This document shows positions 8,205-18,668 of a DNA stretch of 64,000 bases, piece after piece. The notes under the pieces were generated by a model, which searched no databases, was not told the origin of the DNA, and saw nothing but the letters and a program-made list of their open reading frames with translations. Each line of letters starts with the position of its first letter. Position 1 is the first letter of the stretch. This DNA comes from an uncultured Porphyromonadaceae bacterium (GTDB taxonomy: Bacteria > Bacteroidota > Bacteroidia > Bacteroidales > Muribaculaceae), in the NCBI GenBank assembly GCA_947175265.1, contig CAMWMD010000001.1, positions 62,001-126,000 on the forward strand, written 5' to 3'. The position numbers and the translations under genes were made by a program.

Positions 8205-9686
8205 ATGGCAAAAGAACTTAAAGATCTTACGAAACGTAGTGAAGACTACTCCAGATGGTATAATGAACTGGTTGTTAAAGCCGACCTTGCAGAGCAAAGT
8301 GCTGTGAGGGGATGTATGGTTATCAAGCCGTACGGTTATGCAATCTGGGAAAAGATGCAGCAGACTTTGGACGGAATGTTTAAGGAGACAGGTGTACAGA
8401 ACGCCTATTTCCCTCTATTGATTCCGAAGTCGTTTCTTTGTCGTGAGGCGGAGCATGTGGAAGGCTTTGCCAAAGAGTGTGCTGTCGTCACCCACTATCG
8501 TCTGAAAAATGATCCCGACGGAAAGGGTGTGATAGTCGATCCTGCCGCTCGTCTTGAGGAGGAGTTGATCGTGCGTCCCACATCTGAGACCATCATCTGG
8601 GGAACTTATAAGAATTGGATTCACAGTTACAGGGATTTGCCTCTTCTGATAAATCAGTGGGCTAACGTGATGCGTTGGGAGATGCGCACAAGGATGTTCC
8701 TGCGCACATCTGAGTTCCTGTGGCAAGAGGGTCACTGCGCACATGCCACTGCCGAAGAGTCGGAGGCAAGGACAGTGGAGATGATCAACGTTTATGCCGA
8801 TTTCGCTGAAAATTATATGGCGATGCCTGTCATAAAGGGCGTTAAATCTGAGAATGAAAGATTTGCCGGTGCAGTCAACACATATACCATCGAGGCGATG
8901 ATGCAAGATGGCAAAGCTCTTCAGAGCGGCACGTCGCATAACCTCGGTCAGAATTTTGCAAAGGCCTTTGACGTGACTTTCATGAATAAGGAGAATAAGC
9001 CGGAATATGTTTGGGCTAATTCATGGGGTGTTTCAACGCGCCTTATGGGTGCCCTCATTATGACTCACTCAGACGACAATGGCCTTGTCCTACCTCCGAA
9101 ACTCGCGCCGATTCAGGTGGTGATAATCCCTATATACAAGAATAATGAGCAACTTGAAAAGATAAGCGAGGCTGTCATGCCGATAGTTGCCGACCTCAAA
9201 AAGAAGGGTGTCAGCGTCAAATATGATGATGCCGACAACAGAAGACCCGGCTTCAAGTTTGCTGATTATGAGTTGAAGGGTGTTCCTGTCCGTCTTGCCA
9301 TAGGCGCACGGGATCTTGAGAACGGCACGGTTGAGATCATGCGTAGGGATACACTCGAGAAGGAGACTGTTCCGCTTGAAGGTATCACCGAAAGGATAGA
9401 GAATGAACTTGACGATATACAGAAGGCATTGTTCGACAGGGCACTCCGTCTGAGGGAATCCCACACCTACAAAGTCGACTCCTACGAAGAATTTAAGGAG
9501 AAGATAGAGAAAGGGGGCTTTTTCCTTGCCCACTGGGATGGGACAACCGAAACAGAAGAGAAGATCAAGGAGGAAACAAAAGCCACAATACGCTGCGTGC
9601 CACTTGACAGCGAGGAGGAAGAGGGAGTCTGCATGGTAACGGGCAAACCATCCAAGAGAAGGGTGATAATAGCGCGTGCCTACTAA
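8205..9686 (+). CDS. proS: Prolyl-tRNA synthetase
   Basis: Class II synthetase charging tRNA-Pro with proline. The protein from the ATG at 8205 is 493 residues, opening [20 protein letters not shown], which is the usual start of the short archaeal/eukaryotic-type ProRS found in Bacteroidetes. Motif 2 is visible near [22 protein letters not shown] and motif 3 near [17 protein letters not shown]. The anticodon-binding domain follows ([12 protein letters not shown]), then a C-terminal extension with CVPL and VCMVTGKPS and a terminal tyrosine. No editing INS domain is present. An in-frame start 35 codons upstream is rejected because the -7 box lies inside that stretch. Confidence 0.95.
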   Translation: MAKELKDLTKRSEDYSRWYNELVVKADLAEQSAVRGCMVIKPYGYAIWEKMQQTLDGMFKETGVQNAYFPLLIPKSFLCREAEHVEGFAKECAVVTHYRLKNDPDGKGVIVDPAARLEEELIVRPTSETIIWGTYKNWIHSYRDLPLLINQWANVMRWEMRTRMFLRTSEFLWQEGHCAHATAEESEARTVEMINVYADFAENYMAMPVIKGVKSENERFAGAVNTYTIEAMMQDGKALQSGTSHNLGQNFAKAFDVTFMNKENKPEYVWANSWGVSTRLMGALIMTHSDDNGLVLPPKLAPIQVVIIPIYKNNEQLEKISEAVMPIVADLKKKGVSVKYDDADNRRPGFKFADYELKGVPVRLAIGARDLENGTVEIMRRDTLEKETVPLEGITERIENELDDIQKALFDRALRLRESHTYKVDSYEEFKEKIEKGGFFLAHWDGTTETEEKIKEETKATIRCVPLDSEEEEGVCMVTGKPSKRRVIIARAY

Positions 9687-9694
9687 ACAACGAC

Positions 9695-9726
9695 CCGCGT
9701 GGGTGTCATGCAAGACATTCACGCGG
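9695..9726 (+). terminator. Hairpin after proS
   Basis: Stem CCGCGTGGGTGTC / GACATTCACGCGG with one bulge and one mismatch. It lacks a run of T, so termination strength is uncertain. Confidence 0.5.
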
Positions 9727-9791
9727 ATTGTAATATCTGAAACAAATAGGAAATTACATAAACATTCGATAACTAATCTTACCGCACCAAT

Positions 9792-11963
9792 ATGAAACTC
9801 AAACCTTTACTACCGGCTATGGCTATTATGGCCACATCATACGGAGTATCCGCCTCTCCATTGACCTTACAGGATTTCTGCAAGGTAAGACCGGCCACGG
9901 TTAAGGCTATGACGCCTCTGGCGGATGGAGAGACATACGCAGCGATCAGTGACAATGGCGAAGCCATAGAAGTGTTCAGTTACAAAACAGGTAAGAAGAC
10001 CGGCGAACTGTTCAGCATCTCGGGAGTAAAGGGAGAAGTCAAGATTTCAGATTTTGACGGCTTCAGAATTTCAGCAAATGGTAAGAAGATATTACTGTGG
10101 AACGATACTCAATTGCTGTATCGTCATAGTTTCACGGCAGAGTATTACGTATATGACATTATGCGCTCCACTCTCTCGAGGGTGAGTGTTAACGGTCCGC
10201 AGCGCGATGCGGTAATCAGCCACGACGGTAGGATGGTGGCTTATACGAGAGGAAACAATATCTATATTTCCAATATTGAGTATAAGACGGATTATGCTGT
10301 CACCTCAGACGGTGAGGAGGGAAAGATAATAAACGGCTCGCCCGACTGGGGATATGAAGAGGAATTCTCAATGATTCATTCCATGAGATGGAGTGGTGAT
10401 GACAGGACTCTTGCCTATATCCGCTTTGATGAGTCGGAAGTGCCGACATATTCGTTTGACGAGTATCTCAATTACTGCAACCCAGACCCTTTGCAAGATG
10501 TATATCCTGACTCATATTCCTACAAGTACCCCTTGGCCGGCTATCCTACGGCATCCGTAGGTGTGTATGCGTTCAGCGTGGACAACAGGGTCTCGAAGAA
10601 GATGGATCTTCCGATAGGGGAGAAGGATTATGTCCCCTCTATAGAGTTTGACGGAAAAGGAGAGAGAATAATGGTGATGATTGTGAACCATGATCAGAAT
10701 AATCTCCGTCTTTTCAGTGTGAATCCAGGATCAACTGTAGGAAAACAGGTTTATACCGACTCCTCAACCGCATGGTTGAGTCCCAAATCCTACCAGATGG
10801 TGACATACCTCGATGATTCATTTGTGATTGCGAGTGACAGAAGTGGCAACCGTCATCTTTATCAGTATGACTATAACGGTACGCTCCGTAAGCAACTTAC
10901 CAAGGGCGACTATAATGTCACGGACTATTATGGATATGATGCCAAGACCGGTCGCCATTATTTCCAATCGACCTACAAGGGAGCGATAAACAGGAACGTA
11001 TGTTTCACTGATGTCAAGACTCCGATAGGGCTGGTAAATAAAGAGGAAGGCTTCGCCTCAGCACGTTTCAGCCGTGATTTCTCCTATTATCTACTTACCT
11101 ATCAGAATGCAGCAACCCCTCCGCAGTATTCCATCTACAGTATCAAAGGTGGGAAAATAGCGGATGTGGAAATGAACGAGGCTTATAGGACGAAATTCGC
11201 TCAGGCTCCGAAAAAAGAATTCCTTACAGTAAAGAATGCTGAGGGAAAGGAGATGAACGCATATATGATCAAGCCCTACGATTTTGATCCTAACAACAAG
11301 TATCCTCTCCTCATGTATCAGTACAACGGTCCGGAATCTCAGGAGGTGCAAAATCGTTGGAGCATGGACGGCCTTTTCTACCTCGTGCAACAAGGATATG
11401 TCGTAGCGGCTGTGGATGGACGTGGCACCGGATTCCGAAATACAGAATGGGCATACAGTGTCTACAAGCAACTCGGCGTGTTGGAGTCGGAAGATCAGAT
11501 AGCCGGAGCGAAATATTTCGCTACTCTGCCCTATATTGATGAGACCAGATTGGGATGTTTCGGCTGGAGTTACGGAGGATACATGACTCTAATGGAACTC
11601 GGTTCTAAAAATTCACCCTTCAAGGCTGGTGTCGCGATGGCTTCTGTGACAGACTGGCGATTCTACGATGCGATCTATACGGAACGTTACATGCTGACAC
11701 CTCAACAGAATGCCAAAGGATATGAGGTGTCTTCGGCGTTGAACCGTACCGGAAACGTAAATGGAGAACTTCTGATTATGTCGGGAACGAGTGATGACAA
11801 CGTTCATTTCTACAATACCTTGAAGTATGCCTCCAAACTCAGCAATGAGGGAGGAATATTCGATATGATGGCCTTCGCCGAATTTGAGCACTCCTTCAGG
11901 AAATGCACGGGTAAGGAACAGGTGTATCGGAAGATAAGCCATTTCCTCAGCAAGAATCTCTGA
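9792..11963 (+). CDS. Dipeptidyl peptidase IV (S9B serine peptidase)
   Basis: Exported peptidase releasing X-Pro or X-Ala dipeptides from peptide N-termini. Residues 1-21 are a signal peptide. The beta-propeller (about 40-470) includes DWGYEEEFS, whose Glu pair matches the substrate N-terminus anchor of DPP IV. The alpha/beta-hydrolase domain has S593 in GWSYGG, D668 in GTSDDNVHF and H700 in FEHSF, a complete triad. The 723-residue length is normal. The gene follows proS after a hairpin; I see no consensus promoter. It fits peptide foraging by an asaccharolytic or mixed feeder, and may also modify host peptides; that role is inferred. Confidence 0.95.
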   Translation: MKLKPLLPAMAIMATSYGVSASPLTLQDFCKVRPATVKAMTPLADGETYAAISDNGEAIEVFSYKTGKKTGELFSISGVKGEVKISDFDGFRISANGKKILLWNDTQLLYRHSFTAEYYVYDIMRSTLSRVSVNGPQRDAVISHDGRMVAYTRGNNIYISNIEYKTDYAVTSDGEEGKIINGSPDWGYEEEFSMIHSMRWSGDDRTLAYIRFDESEVPTYSFDEYLNYCNPDPLQDVYPDSYSYKYPLAGYPTASVGVYAFSVDNRVSKKMDLPIGEKDYVPSIEFDGKGERIMVMIVNHDQNNLRLFSVNPGSTVGKQVYTDSSTAWLSPKSYQMVTYLDDSFVIASDRSGNRHLYQYDYNGTLRKQLTKGDYNVTDYYGYDAKTGRHYFQSTYKGAINRNVCFTDVKTPIGLVNKEEGFASARFSRDFSYYLLTYQNAATPPQYSIYSIKGGKIADVEMNEAYRTKFAQAPKKEFLTVKNAEGKEMNAYMIKPYDFDPNNKYPLLMYQYNGPESQEVQNRWSMDGLFYLVQQGYVVAAVDGRGTGFRNTEWAYSVYKQLGVLESEDQIAGAKYFATLPYIDETRLGCFGWSYGGYMTLMELGSKNSPFKAGVAMASVTDWRFYDAIYTERYMLTPQQNAKGYEVSSALNRTGNVNGELLIMSGTSDDNVHFYNTLKYASKLSNEGGIFDMMAFAEFEHSFRKCTGKEQVYRKISHFLSKNL

Positions 11964-12046
11964 AATGACAGGTCAAATCTCATTTCTATTTAATATGTTC
12001 AATTTGATAGGTGGTCCACAAGGCTCCTGTAACAATAATTACTAAT

Positions 12047-13411
12047 ATGGAAGATATAGGGAAAGTAAACAGTATGCAGCTCTACGTCATGTGGAAGAAT
12101 CTTACGATCGGCATGACCTCCATCATTGCTCTGATCACCTTCTCTCACATGTTGCCTTACTTTTTGTCGCCGGTCGTCGCATTGGTGACAGCAGCAGTTC
12201 TGTATGTATATATCTATAACACCCGGACAACCCATGTGACATCATGTATGCTTGTGCCGTTCGCCACGCTCTACGGATGTCTCGGTTACGCTTTCGCATC
12301 AATTCTTCTGAACGTGCTTTATGCTTGGGGCGTAAAGTCCATACCAAATGAATTTATATTCTTCGACGGCACATACGTGCCCTCGCTGATTCTCAGTCCC
12401 GTATGTTTCCTTGTATCGGGATACTTCCTCTTGTTCAGGAAGTCGTTAAGGATATGCAAATCTTGCAGGGTAAACGGATCGGAAGCATACGAAACCGGAA
12501 TGATGCGGCAGGTGATGAAGGTTGAATCGCCATTCCAGTTGCGTAACCTGACGATTATCTTCGGGCTGTTGTCGGTTATCATTTGGGTTTACTTCTTGAA
12601 ATTCTATGTTAACATCAGTTTTAATGCCCGAGACAAGTACATCTTCGTATGGGTTGCAATAATCCTGTTTGTGCTTGACGAACTTTATTTCATCGCCCGA
12701 TACTATAATCTCTATCTTGATTTGAAGGAGGAAGATGAGATAATCACACAGGAGGAACTGAACGATATGACCGCCAAGACCTATATACGGTATTATGTGG
12801 TATGCGGGAATTATATCTATGTTGACAGCCATACGGTAGACCCCCACGCATCCTACAAGGAAGTGGTCGACACACCATTCCTCACGAAGCGGAGCATGAA
12901 CGGTATTCCTGTTGATGAGGTGAATAGGATAATAGGCAATATGACCGGATACCGCGATGGAGAGTTGAGGTTCTTTTACGGACGTAAAAATTCAGAGTTG
13001 ACCAATCACAGCATTCTGCGTTACTTCTATTTCCTTGACGGGAAACCGGAGGATTATCCTGAAATTAATGTGGAGGGTGAATGGATGGATTTCGAGAGGC
13101 TCAAGTATCTTTATTCAAGTAATCCCGGGAAGTTGGGAGACACCATGGTGACCGATACGACACGCCTTGCAACCATAATGCTAACCGAGAAGACATTTGA
13201 TGAGAACGGATTCCGCAAGTCTAAGATCAAGATGTATAACCCGTCGTTCAATCTGATTGATGTAAAGAATTCCAATCTTGATTTTCAGGATGACAAATGG
13301 ATAAACATCTCATTGTTTAATTCCGACACACCGATGTTCCGATTTAAGAGATGGTGGAGAAAATTCCTGAATGGATCATCTAATAAGAGAAAAAATGGCT
13401 CTTGGCAATGA
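12047..13411 (+). CDS. Multi-pass membrane protein of unknown function, coupled to miaA
   Basis: A 454-residue protein from the ATG at 12047; an upstream GTG at 12011 is less likely. The N-terminal half has six or so hydrophobic segments, for example ITFSHMLPYFLSPVVALVTA, then SLILSPVCFLVSGYFLLF, LTIIFGLLSVIIWVYFL and YIFVWVAIILFVLDELYFI. The C-terminal 220 residues are soluble and polar, with TAKTYIRYYVVCGN and HSILRYFYFLDGKPEDYP. I do not recognise the family. Its stop overlaps the miaA start (ATGA at 13408-13411), so the two are translationally coupled. The C-terminal segment ends in a basic KRWWRKFLNGSSNKRK tail. Confidence 0.75.
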   Translation: MEDIGKVNSMQLYVMWKNLTIGMTSIIALITFSHMLPYFLSPVVALVTAAVLYVYIYNTRTTHVTSCMLVPFATLYGCLGYAFASILLNVLYAWGVKSIPNEFIFFDGTYVPSLILSPVCFLVSGYFLLFRKSLRICKSCRVNGSEAYETGMMRQVMKVESPFQLRNLTIIFGLLSVIIWVYFLKFYVNISFNARDKYIFVWVAIILFVLDELYFIARYYNLYLDLKEEDEIITQEELNDMTAKTYIRYYVVCGNYIYVDSHTVDPHASYKEVVDTPFLTKRSMNGIPVDEVNRIIGNMTGYRDGELRFFYGRKNSELTNHSILRYFYFLDGKPEDYPEINVEGEWMDFERLKYLYSSNPGKLGDTMVTDTTRLATIMLTEKTFDENGFRKSKIKMYNPSFNLIDVKNSNLDFQDDKWINISLFNSDTPMFRFKRWWRKFLNGSSNKRKNGSWQ

Positions 13412-14325
13412 ATGAAAAGAAATTGATTACGATAGTCGGCCCTACCGCGTCCGGAAAGACGGGGAGGGCCGTCGCTCTTGCAGAGGCTTTGGGAGGTGAG
13501 ATCATCAGTGGTGACTCAAGGCAGGTCTACAGGGGGATGGACCTTGGGACCGGAAAGGATCTGGAGGAATATGGCGAAGTGCCGTATCATCTTATCGATA
13601 TTTGTGACGCAGGGGAGAAGTATAATCTCCACAGATTTATATCTGACTTCTCAAGGGTATATGATGACATAAAAAGAAGAGGAGTGCAGCCTATTCTATG
13701 TGGTGGAACGGGGATGTATGTGGAGACCGCCATAAGCGGAATTAGATTGCCTGAGGTGCCTGAAAATACAGAATTAAGGAATAGTCTCGCAACTAAGTCG
13801 CTTAAGGAACTTGAAGAGATATTGCGAGGCTATAAGACACTTCATAATACTACTGACATAGATACCGCCAAAAGGGCAATCAGGGCTATTGAGATCGAGG
13901 ATTATTATTCTAAAAATCCAATGGCTGCTTTAATGGCTGACAGGGGGAGGGCAACACCCCTTGAGACCGTAATCATAGGGGTAGATATATCCCGGGAGAA
14001 GAGAAGACGGAGAATTTCCATGAGACTGGATAAGCGTCTTGACGAAGGTATGGTGGATGAGATAAGGTCTCTTCTTAAAGACGGTGTCAAACCCGAGGAT
14101 TTAATTTACTACGGATTGGAATATAAGTTCCTCACCCTTTACGTAATCGGCAGTCTCAGTTATGATGAGATGAGAAGACAACTTGAAATCGCAATTCACC
14201 AATTTGCAAAACGACAGATGACCTGGTTCAGGGGAATGGAGAGAAGGGGATTCAAGATTCACTGGTTGCCTTACGATATCCCTGACAGTAGATTCGTAGA
14301 GGAAGTGGAGAATCTATTGTCATGA
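13408..14325 (+). CDS. miaA: tRNA dimethylallyltransferase
   Basis: Transfers a dimethylallyl group to N6 of adenine 37 in tRNAs reading UNN codons. The P-loop GPTASGKT sits at residues 11-18, followed by the substrate-binding ISGDSRQVYRGMDLGTGK, the GTGMYVET segment and the C-terminal QFAKRQMTWFRGM RNA-contact stretch. At 305 residues it is close to the family norm. The start at 13408 is chosen over a TTG at 13402 because it makes the classic four-base ATGA overlap with the membrane gene upstream. A strong terminator follows. Confidence 0.95.
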   Translation: MNEKKLITIVGPTASGKTGRAVALAEALGGEIISGDSRQVYRGMDLGTGKDLEEYGEVPYHLIDICDAGEKYNLHRFISDFSRVYDDIKRRGVQPILCGGTGMYVETAISGIRLPEVPENTELRNSLATKSLKELEEILRGYKTLHNTTDIDTAKRAIRAIEIEDYYSKNPMAALMADRGRATPLETVIIGVDISREKRRRRISMRLDKRLDEGMVDEIRSLLKDGVKPEDLIYYGLEYKFLTLYVIGSLSYDEMRRQLEIAIHQFAKRQMTWFRGMERRGFKIHWLPYDIPDSRFVEEVENLLS

Positions 14326-14354
14326 TTGGCGAAATATCTTATATAGTATAAAAG

Positions 14355-14394
14355 AGCGACAGCAGGACTGAATTTTCAATCCTGCTGTCGTTTT
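14355..14394 (+). terminator. Terminator after miaA
   Basis: Perfect 11-bp stem CGACAGCAGGA / TCCTGCTGTCG followed by TTTTATA. Confidence 0.85.
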
Positions 14395-14471
14395 ATAATG
14401 GTGAAGTTTCTAAATTCAATTATTATTTATTCGATTCGGTCGGGCTCTCTTACAAAGATTGACCTAATTTA

Positions 14472-15377
14472 TTACTCAGCACGCAGGAAAGTAATGATAT
14501 CCTTGGGAGTGAATTTCTTCCCTTTGAACAATAGTGAGGCTCTGTATAGTTTGCCGGCGAAAATCACGCAAATTGCAGCCGATGCATATAGTATCAACAG
14601 GGAAATTATGGTTTGCCAGATTGGAGAGACTCCGGACACCGCATTAATTGTTCCTACCGTTGGTGACGTGAAGGGGATATAGTTGCATACTATGGCTAAA
14701 GTGGAACCTCCATGATCAACCGCAAATTGGCCGAGATAGAACGCGGCAAGGAGAATAAACGTAATCACAGTCATGTACGTCTGATTTTCACCGTCCTTAT
14801 CGACAATTGCGCCACTCGCTGCATAAAGTGAACCGAAAAGAATGTACCCACCTATGAAGTAAAGGAGCATCCATAAAAGATAAAGGTATAATTTCGGGTT
14901 CAAGAGAATATCCCATGGAATAGCGGATTGGAACACCATGAAAAATACTGCAACGCCAACAAATACCAAAGCACCCCATACCAATAGTTGGACAATGCCG
15001 ACAAGACCTACGGCAATGATTTTAGCAAGCATCATGGTGCGACCATCAACACTGGTCAAGAGGATTTCCATAATCCTGTTAGACTTTTCAGTTTTGACTT
15101 TATTGAAAATCATTCCACCATAAATCATGAGGAAGAATGTGAGGAATGCACCCATCATCATGCCTACAGCCTTTGCGGCTGTCATTTCCTCCGGATCAGG
15201 CGATGTGGAAAGATCCTGCATTGTTTTATTGAAAGTGTCGGCCTCCGACATCAGCAGACCAAAAATCCCGCCAATCACCAAGACCACTACCGGCACAATA
15301 ATGGTGCCTATCCAGAAACTTTTCGATTTTACGTCAGACAGAAATTCATGACGCACTATCAAAGATAATTTTGACAT
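14472..15377 (-). CDS. ABC-2 type transporter permease, short form
   Basis: Membrane partner of the ATPase encoded immediately upstream, in the NatB/ABC-2 export superfamily. The N-terminus MSKLSLIVRHEFLSDVKSKSFW and first helix (about 21-40) are typical. Five more helices follow the conserved KTEKSNRIMEILLTSV cytoplasmic segment. At 301 residues it is about 130 shorter than the usual 430-residue form because the extracytoplasmic domain between helices 1 and 2 is reduced to some 40 residues. It is the last gene of the dapA-dnaG-ATPase-permease run. Substrate is unknown; drug or sodium export is only a family-level guess. Confidence 0.85.
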   Translation of the reverse strand: MSKLSLIVRHEFLSDVKSKSFWIGTIIVPVVVLVIGGIFGLLMSEADTFNKTMQDLSTSPDPEEMTAAKAVGMMMGAFLTFFLMIYGGMIFNKVKTEKSNRIMEILLTSVDGRTMMLAKIIAVGLVGIVQLLVWGALVFVGVAVFFMVFQSAIPWDILLNPKLYLYLLWMLLYFIGGYILFGSLYAASGAIVDKDGENQTYMTVITFILLAAFYLGQFAVDHGGSTLAIVCNYIPFTSPTVGTINAVSGVSPIWQTIISLLILYASAAICVIFAGKLYRASLLFKGKKFTPKDIITFLRAE

Positions 15378-15388
15378 ATTTGTTAAGG

Positions 15389-16345
15389 TCAGTTGGATAA
15401 GTTATTATTACCAGCCTCAATCTTATCTGAAGAGGTATAGTTTATGAAAATCTCATTGAGTGTGGGAATCCTTTCCTCAAAATGTATCACCTCACCCTGG
15501 AGGGCTACCGCTTCAAGAACATCATTGTTTCTGACGCCCTCTTTCTTTGTAAGACTGTAGGCATTCCCTTTTCTCCATTTTAAGGTCTGAGTCTCCTTGA
15601 CATCTGAAAGCAGCCCGCTGTCAGTAAGCAAAGGTAGAGAAAGGGGATTGCGGGTGGTCAGAAGAAGTTCTGAAGTCTTATGCTGCTCTTTGATATCCGA
15701 GATTTCCCCTTTTACGAGGAGATTTCCATGATTTATCAATGCTATTGTCGAACACATCTCCTCAATTGCCGGCATATTGTGGGAAGAGAGCATGATGGTC
15801 GCTCCTTTCTCATTAAGCCTTGCGATGAGGTCACGGAGGAGGAGTCCGTTTATAGGGTCGAAACCGCTGAAAGGCTCATCAAGAATAACCAGACGCGGTT
15901 CATGCACAAGAGTTGAGATGATTTGGACTTTCTGCTGATTACCCTTGGAGAGTTCCTTAATTTTCCTTTTCCCCTGTCCGGTCAACTCGAATATATCCAT
16001 ATATTCGTGCATCACTTCACGCAGGCGCTTCTTGTCACCCCCCTTTAGTTGACCGAAATACATTATCTGGTCTTCTACGCTGATTTTTTCATAGAGACCT
16101 CTCTCTTCCGGCATGTATCCGATATTTTTCCCGGCTTCCAAAGAGGCCGGCTGTCCGGCGATAGTCACGGAACCTTCATCCGAGACAAGGAGACTGTTGA
16201 TGATTCGGAGGAGAGTTGTCTTTCCGGCCCCATTCGGTCCGAGGAGCCCGCAAATCTCACCTTCCGCCACATTGAAAGACACGCCGTCAAGAGCCTTTGT
16301 ATTTGCGAATTGTTTTGAAAGGCCGTTAATTTCAAGAATATTCAT
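15389..16345 (-). CDS. ABC transporter ATP-binding protein, NatA-like
   Basis: A 318-residue ATPase. Walker A is GPNGAGKT near 37-44, the signature is LSKGNQQKVQII near 135, and Walker B is LVILDEPFSGFDP, with the switch histidine in LSSHNM. The C-terminal 90 residues form the DUF4162-like extension common in ABC-2 exporter ATPases. It lies 11 bases upstream of the permease gene and 13 bases after the dnaG stop, so all are probably on one transcript. Confidence 0.92.
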   Translation of the reverse strand: MNILEINGLSKQFANTKALDGVSFNVAEGEICGLLGPNGAGKTTLLRIINSLLVSDEGSVTIAGQPASLEAGKNIGYMPEERGLYEKISVEDQIMYFGQLKGGDKKRLREVMHEYMDIFELTGQGKRKIKELSKGNQQKVQIISTLVHEPRLVILDEPFSGFDPINGLLLRDLIARLNEKGATIMLSSHNMPAIEEMCSTIALINHGNLLVKGEISDIKEQHKTSELLLTTRNPLSLPLLTDSGLLSDVKETQTLKWRKGNAYSLTKKEGVRNNDVLEAVALQGEVIHFEERIPTLNEIFINYTSSDKIEAGNNNLSN

Positions 16346-16358
16346 AAATTAGTAATTA

Positions 16359-18638
16359 TTATCGGTTCCCCCTTTTACCGGGGAGCAGAATCCTGTCTCC
16401 GATATTTTTTGCGATAGAACTTCTCATCTGCATTAAAGAATTCAATTCAAGTTGAATCGATTGTTCCTCCTCGATATTCCCTTTACCGCTAATCTCGCGG
16501 AATCGTTGAAAGAGTATCTTTATCCTCAGATCAAGCAAACCGCTTTTCCACACAGATAGAGAAGTAGGAAGAAGGGTAAAAAGTTTATCTTCCTCTTTTT
16601 CCGCAGGTCTCTCCCGGGAATAAATGTGGCTCAATTGATAACGCTCAAACAATGCCTCATTTGCAAAATGTCGTACGGTCTCTTCCTCATGGTTAGAGAG
16701 TTGGCCGGCGACATATTCGCGAGCAAATTCCTCAAGTCTGTTATTGTACCAGTCATCAACTTCCTCCACCAACTTCTTCTCCGCCCTTTGGATATCCCTC
16801 ATGGAGGAATAGGTTTCTCCGATTGCCGCATACCCGGCAGTCAGCCTATCCATTTTCTTTGATTCAAGTTGAATGATGAAATTTTCTGTTGCCTGTTTGA
16901 AATCCGGGATAAGTTGTCTTATCAACTCAAATATATAACTGAATTCCGGAACTGAGAATGTTGTGGAATCAGCCGCCAGTTCTTCCTCGACAAATTCCAT
17001 TACATTTATTGCTCTTTGCACCGAACCATTCTCATCTTCAATATCCTCATAACAGAAAGTTGAGAATCCATATCTTATACAGTATTGAAGCACTTTCCAC
17101 TCTAGAGGAAGAAGAGGATAGACGGCCATTTCCTTCTTTAGAAATTCAGCGACGGAACCTATGGGCTTTTTTGAGGATTGGAGCCGGTGTAATCCCGTCT
17201 TTTCGTCATCCTGTCCCGAACCGGTGGGTGATATATTTTGTGACTGATGAGAAGCCTCGTTTTTAATCGTCTCTCCGGCATCTGATTTCGCCGTACGTTG
17301 GTTTTCCATCATGAGACGCCTCTGTTCCTCCCCTTCGTTGATGTATCGCCTGCGGTCGATTTCCCTAACCATTTCAGTCTCCGACACACCAAGGAGTAGG
17401 CTACTGTCCTGAGCATAGACCAATCTTTTCATCCTGTCAGGAATCTGGGCGATAGATTCTACGATGCTTTGAATAGCCTCATATCTCTTCTGTGGGGAAT
17501 TACCGGAATCTGACATTAGGACCTTTATCTTGAATCTTATCACATCCGTTTTGTTGGAGCGAATATATTCCTTCAAATCCTCCGGAGAATGTTTTCTCGC
17601 GAAAGAATCAGGGTCATCCCCGTCGGGAAGAATAAGGACATTCACATCCATTTCATTCTTCAACAGGAGATCCACACCCTTAAGAGCTGCCTTTATTCCC
17701 GGTGCATCACCGTCATAGATAAGAGTGACGTTCTTCGTGAATCTTTTTATAAGCCCGATTTGTCCGTCTGTCAGTGCCGTACCTGAAGAGGCGACCACAT
17801 TTTTGAGACCCGCCTGCCACATTCCTATTACATCGAGATACCCTTCCACAAGGAAGCATTCATTCTCTTTGCCAATAGAATCCTTAGCCTGATAGAGGCC
17901 ATAAAGTTGATAACTCTTTTTGTATATATCGGATTCCGAAGAATTGATATATTTGGCATTGTGACCCTTCAAGTCACGTCCTCCGAAACCGACCACTTTC
18001 CCTGCGGAATTCTGGATAGGGAAAATCACCCTTCCCGAATATCTTCCGTAGTAATAATCGTTCTCGGATTTCCCCAATAGACCAAGTGTGCGGAGCACCT
18101 CCAGACGGAGCCCCTTTGCTTTAGCCGCCTTTATAAATTCCTTACCCGATTCAAGGGCATATCCCAAATGAAAAGCCTTGACCGCCTCGTATGTGACCCC
18201 CCTTTTGTCGTAAAGGTAGGTGAGCCCAACATTTTTACCCTCCTCAGTGTCATGCAGATTATGCTCGAAATATGACATGGCCCATAAGTTGGCAGCCAGC
18301 ATGGCTTCCCTTTCACTCTGGCGTTCCCTCTCCTCATCAGTCAATTCCCTTTCCTCAATCTTTATCCCATATTTGAGGGCGAGCATCCTTAAAGCCTCAG
18401 GATATGACACGCCTTCTTTCTCCATGACAAAATTTACCGGCGATCCACCTTTGTGACAGGAAAAGCAATAGCAGAAATTCCTTGCCTTATTGACATGAAA
18501 AGAAGGGGTGCGCTCATTATGGAACGGACATAGTCCCATATAGTTGGAACCTGAGCGTTTCAATTGCACGTAATCGCTAACCACTTCGACAATATCAGCG
18601 GTATCCTTTATTTTCTGTGCCGTGTACTTATCAATCAT
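16359..18638 (-). CDS. dnaG: DNA primase
   Basis: Makes RNA primers for replication forks. The N-terminal zinc ribbon uses C37, H40, C58 and C61 (CPFH ... CFSC). The catalytic core follows, with the Toprim acidic cluster in FLVEGYLDVIGM and LIYDGDAPG. The C-terminal 330 residues are long and poorly conserved, including the helicase-interaction region; at 759 residues it is larger than the roughly 580-residue E. coli enzyme but typical of Bacteroidetes. It lies 30 bases downstream of dapA and 13 bases upstream of the ABC ATPase gene. Confidence 0.96.
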   Translation of the reverse strand: MIDKYTAQKIKDTADIVEVVSDYVQLKRSGSNYMGLCPFHNERTPSFHVNKARNFCYCFSCHKGGSPVNFVMEKEGVSYPEALRMLALKYGIKIEERELTDEERERQSEREAMLAANLWAMSYFEHNLHDTEEGKNVGLTYLYDKRGVTYEAVKAFHLGYALESGKEFIKAAKAKGLRLEVLRTLGLLGKSENDYYYGRYSGRVIFPIQNSAGKVVGFGGRDLKGHNAKYINSSESDIYKKSYQLYGLYQAKDSIGKENECFLVEGYLDVIGMWQAGLKNVVASSGTALTDGQIGLIKRFTKNVTLIYDGDAPGIKAALKGVDLLLKNEMDVNVLILPDGDDPDSFARKHSPEDLKEYIRSNKTDVIRFKIKVLMSDSGNSPQKRYEAIQSIVESIAQIPDRMKRLVYAQDSSLLLGVSETEMVREIDRRRYINEGEEQRRLMMENQRTAKSDAGETIKNEASHQSQNISPTGSGQDDEKTGLHRLQSSKKPIGSVAEFLKKEMAVYPLLPLEWKVLQYCIRYGFSTFCYEDIEDENGSVQRAINVMEFVEEELAADSTTFSVPEFSYIFELIRQLIPDFKQATENFIIQLESKKMDRLTAGYAAIGETYSSMRDIQRAEKKLVEEVDDWYNNRLEEFAREYVAGQLSNHEEETVRHFANEALFERYQLSHIYSRERPAEKEEDKLFTLLPTSLSVWKSGLLDLRIKILFQRFREISGKGNIEEEQSIQLELNSLMQMRSSIAKNIGDRILLPGKRGNR

Positions 18639-18668
18639 GGATTGGTCAGAAAGGGCGGTGTATAAAAA

